From contig URMK01000016.1 in the NCBI GenBank assembly GCA_900548905.1, positions 44,899 to 108,898 on the forward strand: 64,000 nt of DNA, in the 5' to 3' direction. The notes beneath the pieces are model-generated. The model ran no database searches, was not told the DNA's origin, and worked only from the letters and a program-made list of their open reading frames with translations. This DNA is from an uncultured Lachnospiraceae bacterium (GTDB taxonomy: Bacteria > Bacillota > Clostridia > Lachnospirales > Lachnospiraceae). The translations under genes and the position numbers were made by a program. Below are positions 16,656 through 24,903 of this stretch, piece by piece. How positions within the stretch are numbered: position 1 is the first letter of the stretch; each line of letters starts with the position of its first letter.

Positions 16656-18356
16656 TTAACGCTCCTTGTACCGGTCATAGCATGCCTGGCGGATCGCAAG
16701 GACACGGGACAAATGATAAGTTTCCAGATCAGACTGATACTTTTCCCATACGGCATCATCGTCGATGTCTTTGGACCCTGTGAGGAAGGCCGCATAGCTT
16801 TCTTCCACAAAGGTGGGGATATTCTGGGCGATCTCGTCCAGTTCGTCCGCCTCTTCCGTGGTAAAGGTAACGCCCACAGGCCATTTCCAGCCGCTGGTAA
16901 CCGCCAGATTCTTTTCCTCATCCTCCGGATATACATAATACCATGTATCGTTGGCCGCAATCGCCGCCTCGCTGTTCTTCAGATACAGCAGGTTGGTTGC
17001 CTGAATTCCCGGAGCCCCCCAGGTCAGGCCGTTATATTTGGTCATCGGATCCGTATCCTTATCTTCTGTGACAAGGGCGGTAAAGGCCGGGACGCCTTGA
17101 TCATCATACTCCCAGGATACTCCCTGCGTCCCGTAATTCCAGTACAGGGAGCCTTCCTCCGTATAGGAATAATTCAATATCTGAAGGCACAGCTTCATCG
17201 TCTCTTCATCTGCCGATTTGGTAATGACTGACGTCTGCGTGCCGATGCCGGGGCCGCCGAATATTGATGAGATCTCCCCGTCATCCGACTTGGGATAAGG
17301 AATCCCGATCCATACCGGCTCTTTGCCGTCCGCTTCCCGTTCCGTATTCCAGATATTCATCTGTCCCATGGAGGTAATTGCCACGCCGCACTTGTCATTA
17401 TGGATCTTATCCTTGATCGTGGTGTCGTCCTCCGTCAGGATATCCTGGTCAATCAGCCCGTCCTCCCACAGCTTATTCTGCCAGCTTACATAATCACGCC
17501 ACTCTGGCTCCGCCTGGCCGAATCCGACCGTGCCGTCCTTCACGTACCAGCCGTTTCCGGCATCTGCATTCCCATAAGCGCCGAATGCGCCGGCAACACC
17601 CTCCGCCTTGTACCTGACCGAATAGGCTGAATTAAAGGTTGCGCCGTATTTCTCATGGAACACGCGGATCACGTTCTCAAACTCGGAAATCGTTTCCGGA
17701 ATTTCCAGCCCGCATTCCTTCAGCCAGTCCTCCCGCAGCACAGGCCCCTGGTAGCTGTCGTTCCAGCCGCCGTCCTCCCGGAAAAAACCAAATGCATAGT
17801 ACCGGCCGTCGTCCGTTTTCATGGCCCGGTCATAGGAAGGATCGGTCTGAAGCCATGCATAGTAGTCCGGGGCATATTCCTGAATATAATCCGTCAGATC
17901 CCAGATGATGTCGTCCTCGATATACTGGTTGGCGTTATTCATCCAGTAAACACCCATAATATCCGGCAGATTGGTGGGATCCGCCAGCAGAGTCGTGGTA
18001 AAGGTTGTTCCGTCGGAACCGGTGGTGGGAAACATCCATTCGATATCCACTCCCAGTTTCTCAGCCAGTCCGGTATGGAACGGGGATGCCGAGGCATCCG
18101 CAAATTTTTCATGAGGCAGTATATTGTCCTGTGCATACCAGCGGACTTTTCTATCGCTGCTTAACGGATATGTGACGCTTCCTGCTTCCGCTGTGACAGC
18201 TTCCCCGCCGTCATCCGGCTTTTCCGTGTTTTCTGTCTGCGCCGCGGATGCCGCCGTGTTTTCTTTTTCCCCCGCACCGCTGCCGCAGCCTGCCTGGGAC
18301 AGCAGCATAACCACTGACATCCCCAGTGCCAGGATCGATGTAACTCTTTTTTTCAT
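16656..18356 (-). CDS. sugar-binding lipoprotein of an ABC importer (LplA/YtcQ type)
   Basis: 566 residues, larger than most solute-binding proteins but normal for LplA/YtcQ. The signal peptide ends in the lipobox SQAGC at about residues 19-23, followed by a flexible acidic linker. Conserved features include WMFPTTGSDGTTF and LPDIMGVYW early, and YSYTEEGSLYWNYG near the C-terminus. It would capture an oligosaccharide outside the cell and deliver it to the two permeases downstream. GGAGAGGG precedes the start. The ligand is not readable; such systems often serve plant polysaccharides. Confidence 0.9.
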   Translation of the reverse strand: MKKRVTSILALGMSVVMLLSQAGCGSGAGEKENTAASAAQTENTEKPDDGGEAVTAEAGSVTYPLSSDRKVRWYAQDNILPHEKFADASASPFHTGLAEKLGVDIEWMFPTTGSDGTTFTTTLLADPTNLPDIMGVYWMNNANQYIEDDIIWDLTDYIQEYAPDYYAWLQTDPSYDRAMKTDDGRYYAFGFFREDGGWNDSYQGPVLREDWLKECGLEIPETISEFENVIRVFHEKYGATFNSAYSVRYKAEGVAGAFGAYGNADAGNGWYVKDGTVGFGQAEPEWRDYVSWQNKLWEDGLIDQDILTEDDTTIKDKIHNDKCGVAITSMGQMNIWNTEREADGKEPVWIGIPYPKSDDGEISSIFGGPGIGTQTSVITKSADEETMKLCLQILNYSYTEEGSLYWNYGTQGVSWEYDDQGVPAFTALVTEDKDTDPMTKYNGLTWGAPGIQATNLLYLKNSEAAIAANDTWYYVYPEDEEKNLAVTSGWKWPVGVTFTTEEADELDEIAQNIPTFVEESYAAFLTGSKDIDDDAVWEKYQSDLETYHLSRVLAIRQACYDRYKER

Positions 18357-18450
18357 GTAACCCTCTCCTTCTTAACTTTGTTTTATTTGTTCAACAGCTT
18401 CCCCCGAAACCGGGTTTCCCCGTCTTTTGGTTCCCCTGTTAAATCCCCTC

Positions 18451-18732
18451 TTAACAGCTGCTTTTTCCTTCCCCGTATTTTCCTTCATTTTTATACGTAT
18501 CACGCATAATTGATTTAAAAAAAATTTCCTTCGCCTTTTCCGGGGACAGGTCCAGGACGGAGGCCAACTCCACCATTTCATCCATTGCAGGCATCTGCTT
18601 CCCATTCAGGACCCGCATGAGCTGTCTTTCATTAATCCTGCTCTTGCGGGAAAGCTCTTCTACGGATTGAATTCCTTTCCGTTCGATTTCCGATTTTAAT
18701 ATGTTCAAATCAACTATATACTTCATACGCAT
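18451..18732 (-). CDS. small helix-turn-helix DNA-binding protein
   Basis: 93 residues. Residues 15-70 form an XRE-like helix-turn-helix domain (SVEELSRKSRINERQLMRVLNG, then LASVLDLSPEKAKEIFF). It lies 95 bases upstream of the transporter operon on the same strand and is divergent from a second XRE-like gene. Two starts are possible (18732 and 18726); GAGG fits either. It may regulate the sugar operon. Confidence 0.65.
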   Translation of the reverse strand: MRMKYIVDLNILKSEIERKGIQSVEELSRKSRINERQLMRVLNGKQMPAMDEMVELASVLDLSPEKAKEIFFKSIMRDTYKNEGKYGEGKSSC

Positions 18733-18965
18733 TTATCCTCAACGTAAAATTATGCTTAATAAGCATATTCATAGTAACACAATATTCAGGAAAATGTCAA
18801 TCCGTCTTGTAAGATCCTGCCATTCTATTTCCGCTCTCATTCTGAATCGATCCCGGTTGGCTATTTTGAACATTCGTTGCTTAGCGTGTAAATTTATGAT
18901 ATATTTACTGTGTATCAGTATTGACTTTTAAGCATGAGAAACATTTTGTAAACAGGTGATAATTC

Positions 18966-19334
18966 ATGAATCCGAATCCATACGAAACATTCCGCTCACG
19001 TATGAAAGAACGCAGAACGATATTAAATATAACACTGACCGAAATAGCTGAAGCCCTGGATATCACACAGCCCACTGCCCAAAGATACGAGAGCGGTGAA
19101 ATCAAGAATATCCCCTATGACAAGCTGGCTATGCTGGCGGAGATTCTACAGTGTTCTCCTCCTTATCTGCTGGGATGGGAGTCTATGACGTATCCCCCGC
19201 CGGAGATTCCCGGAGAAGAAGAACGCATGCTTCATTATTTCAGGAAGCTGAACGCGAAAGGGAAAAAAGAAGCGGCACGGCAACTGGAAAATTTAACACT
19301 AATCTCAAAATACAGCAGTTCTTCGGGCCACTGA
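18966..19334 (+). CDS. XRE-family transcriptional regulator
   Basis: 122 residues. The N-terminal 70 residues are a clear XRE domain (FRSRMKERRTILNITLTEIA, then ITQPTAQRYESGEIKNIP and LAEILQCSPPYLLGW). The C-terminal part has EEERMLHYFRKLNAKGKKE, common in Cro/cI-like regulators with a short helical dimerisation tail. AGGTGA precedes the ATG. No gene follows on its strand, so it is probably a stand-alone regulator, perhaps of the divergent unit. Confidence 0.8.
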   Translation: MNPNPYETFRSRMKERRTILNITLTEIAEALDITQPTAQRYESGEIKNIPYDKLAMLAEILQCSPPYLLGWESMTYPPPEIPGEEERMLHYFRKLNAKGKKEAARQLENLTLISKYSSSSGH

Positions 19335-19459
19335 ATCAAGCTTGCCGGTGTTGCAGCAAGGAAGCACGCCATGGTGCGAAGCATGTTATAACGTTCCCCT
19401 GCCGGCAACACACGATATACAGATATCAAAACAGACTGTCAGACAGGGTATCCACTCCA

Positions 19460-21070
19460 TCAGTCTGCACTGTACCTGTTCTGGGCATAATCGAAACCAT
19501 ATCCCCTTTCACAAGCCCATCTGATATACGCCTCCATAAGCTGCCAAACGGGATACCCCTTGATACATCCCTCCCTGTAAAAACAGGATTCATGGGTAAA
19601 AAGCTCAATAACCTTTGGTTTATCATAGCTTTGTATTCTGGCAAACTGCTCCTCCAAAGAAGATACGCTTTCCAGTCTGAGCTGGGAACGGAGGAAGAGC
19701 AGCCTGTTTTTCGCATCATAATATTCGCCCTCCCTGTTTATGACGGCTGTTTGTGTTTCGTCGAAATAATAAGAACGGCGATCCTCACTATTGTCTGCGG
19801 TGAGATATCCCACAGGCCCCCATTCACACTCCCTGAGTGCCCGGATGTTCTCCTTTGTTCCGGCAAAAAAGCCAAGCCTCGTCACCCGGTCTATACAATC
19901 CCCATGGCCGCCGGAAGCCTTCCGGATAGCGGCGGTAAATTTCTCATAATCCCTGCGGATCCCCTCCGCCTCGTCCGTCTCATATTTTTTTCCATCGTCC
20001 CTTGCATGGAAACCAAATTTGAGCCATCCGGCATTTTCCGTCAGTTCCTGTGCATACCGGGCCGGGAACCCGGATATATCATAATCCGGATCATGGCTGT
20101 CGGTATTGAAGGCATATAAAGAAAAAACCGCACCGTATTTCCCGTGCATCTCTTGTAACCATCCGAAAAATTTATGCGCGAATAAGGACTGCAGACTATC
20201 CGCATGCACCGTGATATCCCGGATGCATTGGTACACATCATCGAAAGAAATATGGATATACTGCCTTTCCTGTTCTCCCCCGGCAAAGGGCCGATACCCG
20301 CTCCCGATAAACTGCACAAACGCAAAATCTTCCTCATTATGCCTGATAATCCAGTCAATATACGTCATAACATAATGCGCTGTAAGCAGATAACCCATGG
20401 CATTCATATGTCCGCAGAAGTATTTTTTCTTAAAGGCTTCATCATAAGGAGGGGCATACGTAAATAAATCAATGACATGGCAGTTCCTCAACCTGAGCGC
20501 CATGCTTTTCAGCATATCGGCAAAGGCTGCTTCGCTTCCGTCCTCATTCGGCATTGTCATCAGAAAAAATTTGGCATCCGGCTGAATGGATTGCAGTCTT
20601 TGTATGATCCTGGCATACCATCCCGCCAGGGTTCCCTTGTTATTTTTATAGTTCTCCGGATCGATATCCGTCTGCACGTTTCCCATCTCACCGCCGTACA
20701 TATTTTTCAGGTTGCCCTTTCCTTTCAGGTCATTGACACCCAGAGCTATGATATATCCCTGTTTGGCATACGCCGGGTCAAACAGACGGTTGATATCCGC
20801 AACGGGGCTTGTCTGTGTGTCCGCCTCCCTATAAAGCTGACAGGCCGTAAGCCCTCCACGGGAAAAGTTTGTCATCTCAATCCCGGTGATACGCTGAATT
20901 TGTTTTCCCCAGGAATATTCATAGCAATCCCAAAACCCCTTTTCCCCCTGCGCATCATACTCAAATTCCCCGCTGGAAAGGCTGTCGCCGATGCAGCCTA
21001 TGGAACGGAAAATATTCATCATTCCTCCGTCCCGTATTATCTGTGCCAATGGCAAATCCTGAACCTTCAT
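19460..21070 (-). CDS. SGNH hydrolase fused to a polysaccharide-deacetylase-like domain
   Basis: 536 residues. The start at 21070 is set by GGGAGG; an upstream in-frame ATG has none. The N-terminal half carries the SGNH/GDSL blocks: GCIGDSLSSG (block I serine), SRGGLTACQLY (block II glycine), ALGVND (block III asparagine), and CGHMNAMGY as a possible block V with HxxxxxH-like surroundings. The C-terminal half, from about residue 265, begins YIHISFDDVY and contains FGFHARDDG and VIELFTHE, which resemble strands of NodB-type deacetylases. No signal peptide is visible. It would remove acyl groups from imported glycans. It is the last gene after the SBP and permeases. Confidence 0.68.
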   Translation of the reverse strand: MKVQDLPLAQIIRDGGMMNIFRSIGCIGDSLSSGEFEYDAQGEKGFWDCYEYSWGKQIQRITGIEMTNFSRGGLTACQLYREADTQTSPVADINRLFDPAYAKQGYIIALGVNDLKGKGNLKNMYGGEMGNVQTDIDPENYKNNKGTLAGWYARIIQRLQSIQPDAKFFLMTMPNEDGSEAAFADMLKSMALRLRNCHVIDLFTYAPPYDEAFKKKYFCGHMNAMGYLLTAHYVMTYIDWIIRHNEEDFAFVQFIGSGYRPFAGGEQERQYIHISFDDVYQCIRDITVHADSLQSLFAHKFFGWLQEMHGKYGAVFSLYAFNTDSHDPDYDISGFPARYAQELTENAGWLKFGFHARDDGKKYETDEAEGIRRDYEKFTAAIRKASGGHGDCIDRVTRLGFFAGTKENIRALRECEWGPVGYLTADNSEDRRSYYFDETQTAVINREGEYYDAKNRLLFLRSQLRLESVSSLEEQFARIQSYDKPKVIELFTHESCFYREGCIKGYPVWQLMEAYIRWACERGYGFDYAQNRYSAD

Positions 21071-21236
21071 TTTACATCCTCCCGTTGGGTATGCTTGTTG
21101 TCTCCAATGTATGTGCATATTTGCTATCCTGTTCCTGTCCTGTGCGGCAGAACAGATAATGTTCCTGTCACTATAACTTTATGGGAATCCGCTTTTAAAC
21201 GCAATAGCAAAAATACAATTCTTTTCACGCAAAGCG

Positions 21237-21277
21237 CCGTCTGTGTCCGATACTTTTCTGATATCAAACACAGACGG
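21237..21277 (-). terminator. hairpin between the SBP and esterase genes
   Basis: CCGTCTGTGTCCGATA pairs with TATCAAACACAGACGG (16 bp with two weak pairs). It lies 30 bases after the SBP stop. No strong T-run follows directly on the minus strand, so it may reduce rather than end transcription into the downstream enzyme gene. Confidence 0.55.
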
Positions 21278-21306
21278 TACTATTTTCTTTTCTGTACGGT
21301 TACGGA

Positions 21307-22845
21307 TTACTCAACTTTATTCTCATAAAATGTGTGAAACTGCTTCTGATATTCTTCCAGGAAACGATCGATTCCCGCTTCCTCCAGTTTTTTAAGCGCT
21401 TCGTCAATCGCTTCGTCATATTCCACCAGACCGTTGGTTATCGGGTTGAAATATTCCTGTTCAACCGCCTGCATCTGTGCGTACTCGGTCTGTACCGGCG
21501 TCATATCAAAGGAGAAGCCCAGATCCTTTTGAGGGATGCAGCCGTCATTCCAGTTTTCATAGGTCTTAATCTGATCGTCCGTAATATAGCTCTGATACCT
21601 TTTGAAGTTGATATTATCAGGCAGCCATGTTTCGAATAAGGTATCTGTATTAATCATCTCCAGCTGGCCGTCGTCACCGATTGTATAATCCTTTCCTTCC
21701 ACCCCATAAAGAATAAGGTCACACCACTCCTGGCTGCTCTGCAGAAGATTAATCAGCTTAACATAACCTTCCAGTTCCCTTCCTTCCACATTGGCGCTTA
21801 CGGCAAAGGCCGTTGAATAGGTTCCCCTGGACATGAGCGGCTTTTTGGACGGATCTCCGAGATAATAGTTTTTGAATTTTGCGTTAGGATCCGCTTTCCT
21901 TACGGCATCCTCATACTCGAATACACGATAGCTTGCACCTGCGGCAAAAAGGGCTTTCCCTGACATAAATTCGGCATCAATCTGAGATCCATTGGACATC
22001 ACATAACTGGGAATCATTCCTTTCTGGTACCATTCCCTGAAAATTCTGCAGGCCTGCTTATATTCCTCAGATGCATAATAATTAAATACGGTGGGGTCAT
22101 CCGTCTTGTTCCCGTCTGTGGATACGAAATTATTCAGACGGAATACATTCTTATCGGATGCAATCGCCCCGTTTACCATTTGTGGAAGAATTCCCCCGCG
22201 TCCAAAGCCGATGATATCCGGATGTTTTTCTTTGGCAAGCGTATAGAATTTTTCCACGTCCTCCAGAGTTTTAATTTCTGTCATTCCAACCTCTTCCAGA
22301 AGATCCTGTCTGGTTGTAATTACATAGTTCTCGCCTGCATTTGGTTTATTTCCAAAAGGGAGCGCATACAACTTTCCATTCACCTTCCAGATATCAAATG
22401 CTTCTTCCCCGCCGCAGTTCTTCTTCAAATCCCCTGCATACATTTCCGCCGCGTCCGTGATATCCGCATAATATCCTTTCGAGACACATTTGGACAAAAA
22501 AGCGGTATCCGTATAAGTCACGAATTTCTCACCGGAAGAAAGCATCAGTTCCGTTTTCCCTCCCGCATATTCGGACCAGGGAAGATACTGCACTTTAACA
22601 TCCACATTAATGGCCTCCATCACCTTGTCATGAAACTCATTTTCCGCAAAATCAGACATTCTTGCAGATGCCTCTCCATACAGTATAAGTGTAGCCTGTG
22701 TGGGAGCTTCTTCTCCGGACGTTTCCTGGCTTCCTGCAGCATTATTATCTACAGATGCATCCGATTTTCCCCCGCAGCCGGTCAGCAATACCGACATGGT
22801 CATTACCGCAGCGGCAATAAGCGCTGCAACATTCCTTTTTTTCAT
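21307..22845 (-). CDS. sugar-binding lipoprotein of a second ABC importer
   Basis: 512 residues. The ATG at 22845 is chosen because GGAGG lies 11 bases upstream; the TTG three codons earlier is too close. A signal peptide ends in the lipobox LTGC (about residues 21-24), followed by an acidic linker. The body follows the YtcQ-like plan, with SARMSDFAENEFHDKVMEA and LPWSEYAGGKTELMLSSGE in the N-terminal lobe. It lies 41 bases after the second permease gene. The ligand is probably an oligosaccharide acted on by the downstream esterase/deacetylase-like enzyme. Confidence 0.9.
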   Translation of the reverse strand: MKKRNVAALIAAAVMTMSVLLTGCGGKSDASVDNNAAGSQETSGEEAPTQATLILYGEASARMSDFAENEFHDKVMEAINVDVKVQYLPWSEYAGGKTELMLSSGEKFVTYTDTAFLSKCVSKGYYADITDAAEMYAGDLKKNCGGEEAFDIWKVNGKLYALPFGNKPNAGENYVITTRQDLLEEVGMTEIKTLEDVEKFYTLAKEKHPDIIGFGRGGILPQMVNGAIASDKNVFRLNNFVSTDGNKTDDPTVFNYYASEEYKQACRIFREWYQKGMIPSYVMSNGSQIDAEFMSGKALFAAGASYRVFEYEDAVRKADPNAKFKNYYLGDPSKKPLMSRGTYSTAFAVSANVEGRELEGYVKLINLLQSSQEWCDLILYGVEGKDYTIGDDGQLEMINTDTLFETWLPDNINFKRYQSYITDDQIKTYENWNDGCIPQKDLGFSFDMTPVQTEYAQMQAVEQEYFNPITNGLVEYDEAIDEALKKLEEAGIDRFLEEYQKQFHTFYENKVE

Positions 22846-22886
22846 ATCTTTCAATTCCTCCTTTTTATAGTTTGGTTTTCACCAAA

Positions 22887-23783
22887 TTAACCCTTTAATG
22901 CGCCCACCGTTACTCCCTTTACAAAATGCTTCTGGATAAAAGGATAAATCAGTATAATCGGGCCGATAGCGATACAGGTAATTGCCATTTTTATCGTCTG
23001 CGCAGGCAGTACTATATGAGATGCCACACTGCTGGACGGATTTGCCGCCAGATATTGAATGTTGGACATCATTTTATAGAGAATGTACTGAATTGTATAA
23101 TATTTCTCGTCATTAATAAGCATCAGCGGCAGGTAAAAATCATTCCAGTACTGCAGCGCATAAAACAGGGTGATTGTCACAATACCGGCTTTGGACAGCG
23201 GCAGTATTATCTGTGCGAGAATCCTGAAATGGCCTGCGCCGTCAATTTTTGCGCTTTCCACAAGCTCATAGGGCAGCCCGTTAAAAAAGTTTTTCATAAG
23301 ATACATATTAAATACATTCATGACATAAGGAAGGAACATTGCCGCATAATTGTCCCTCATACCCAGATATTTAGTGCATACCAGATACCAGGCCAGCATT
23401 CCTCCGTTAAAAAGCATGGTAAAGTATGCAAAGAATGCCAGCTTGTTTCCGAAACGAAACCCCTTTACAGACAAGACATAGGCATAACAAACCGTTATCA
23501 ATACAGAAAGGACGGTTCCGCATAGGGTTGTGAGTATGCTGTTTTTATATGCATTTAAAAGCTTGCTGCCCTGGGACTGGAATACATACTGATAGGTTTC
23601 CAGGGATAGCTCACCGGGAAAAAGCGTAAATCCATGGATGGCAACTTCGCTTTCCGGGGTGAAGGAACCTATCACCGCAAAAATAATCGGAAAAATACAG
23701 AGCACCGCAATAACAGTGAGTAAAAAATAAAAAATAAATAACAGGATAGTATCTGCCCCTGATTTCTTTCTATTATGTATCAT
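22887..23783 (-). CDS. carbohydrate ABC transporter permease (LplC/YtcP type)
   Basis: 298 residues, six predicted spans. EAA loop: ESAKIDGAGHFRILAQIILP. C-terminus HFVKGVTVGALKG as in the other LplC-like permease at 14686. GGGAG precedes the ATG. The gene starts 13 bases after the partner permease ends, consistent with one transcript. Confidence 0.92.
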   Translation of the reverse strand: MIHNRKKSGADTILLFIFYFLLTVIAVLCIFPIIFAVIGSFTPESEVAIHGFTLFPGELSLETYQYVFQSQGSKLLNAYKNSILTTLCGTVLSVLITVCYAYVLSVKGFRFGNKLAFFAYFTMLFNGGMLAWYLVCTKYLGMRDNYAAMFLPYVMNVFNMYLMKNFFNGLPYELVESAKIDGAGHFRILAQIILPLSKAGIVTITLFYALQYWNDFYLPLMLINDEKYYTIQYILYKMMSNIQYLAANPSSSVASHIVLPAQTIKMAITCIAIGPIILIYPFIQKHFVKGVTVGALKG

Positions 23784-23795
23784 GTTGACTCCCTT

Positions 23796-24764
23796 CTAAA
23801 ATAATGTGGCATCTTTATCAAATTTCCCCGCAATTTTATTTGCCGTAATCACGAGAAGGAAACCAAAGATGGACTGATATAAGGATATTGCGGAAGCAAA
23901 AGCCATTTCTCCGTTTCTTACGCCGCTTCTGTACACAAATACATCAATTAAATCCGTTGTTGAAAATAATACGGGGTTTAAATTGGTAAGTCCGATTATC
24001 ATATTCAGATTACCCTTCAGCATATTTCCAACCGACAGCAGAAAGAGAATAATTATTGTAGGCTTCAGAAGCGGAATGGTTATTTTGCGGATGCACTGCA
24101 GCTTGGACGCACCGTCTACCTTCGCAGCTTCATAAAGGGAAGAATCTATCCCTGTCAGAACACCATAATATATAATTGATGTATATCCGCAGCTCTGCCA
24201 GGTATTAACTATAGTAAGAATTGCTATCCATGCTTTAGGACTAGCATAAAAATCAACAGGCTCTTTTCCGAAAGACACCAGTATCTGGTTCAGGAGTCCC
24301 GAATCCGCATTCAGCAACGCATAAAGAATTGCCCCCATAACCATCCATGAAATAAAGTATGGCAAAAACATAAGGCTTTGGGAAATCTTAATAAACAGTT
24401 TCCCTTTTATCTCACTGAGCATTATGGCAACTGCCACTGCAAAAAAGGTTCCTACTGTAAAAAAAAGAAGATTATACATTACGGTAAGACCGGTGGAACG
24501 CATGGCCGTGGAAATGTTATTAAAGAAGAAACGAAAGTTCTTATAAATCGGATCCGCCCATGGGCTTCCGAATATCCCTCCCCTGAAATTGTAATCTTTA
24601 AATACCAGGACAATTCCGGCCATCGGAAAATAAGAAAATAGAAGAAGGGCAATTACTCCGGGCAAAGCCAGGATATAAAGAGGAATATCCTGCCGGAATT
24701 TTCTGAAACCGGACTTATTTCGTATAGTACTGACCGGCGCAGATGGTTTTTTTTGTCTGAACAT
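23796..24764 (-). CDS. sugar ABC transporter permease (LplB/YtcO type)
   Basis: 322 residues, six predicted spans. EAA loop: YEAAKVDGASKLQCIRKITIP. The MAGIVLVFKDYNFRGGIFG segment is typical of the branch. CGGGAGG precedes the ATG. It is the first gene of the four-gene uptake operon ending at 19460 and lies downstream of a membrane-bound AraC regulator, from which it is separated by a strong terminator. Confidence 0.92.
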   Translation of the reverse strand: MFRQKKPSAPVSTIRNKSGFRKFRQDIPLYILALPGVIALLLFSYFPMAGIVLVFKDYNFRGGIFGSPWADPIYKNFRFFFNNISTAMRSTGLTVMYNLLFFTVGTFFAVAVAIMLSEIKGKLFIKISQSLMFLPYFISWMVMGAILYALLNADSGLLNQILVSFGKEPVDFYASPKAWIAILTIVNTWQSCGYTSIIYYGVLTGIDSSLYEAAKVDGASKLQCIRKITIPLLKPTIIILFLLSVGNMLKGNLNMIIGLTNLNPVLFSTTDLIDVFVYRSGVRNGEMAFASAISLYQSIFGFLLVITANKIAGKFDKDATLF

Positions 24765-24830
24765 CTTTTTGCCTCCCGTTTTTTGATGGACTTATTGTAG
24801 TATACGAAGGCTGCGGTTGAAAATAAAAAA

Positions 24831-24880
24831 GATACGCATTCTATTCATTTTTCCGCAAAAACAGGAATAGAATGCGTATC
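24831..24880 (-). terminator. terminator of the membrane-bound AraC regulator gene
   Basis: A perfect 16-bp stem (GATACGCATTCTATTC and its complement) with an 18-base loop is followed on the minus strand by TTTTTTATTTTC. It separates the regulator from the sugar uptake operon. Confidence 0.88.
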
Positions 24881-24903
24881 AATTTTATATTTTTATGTTG
24901 TTT

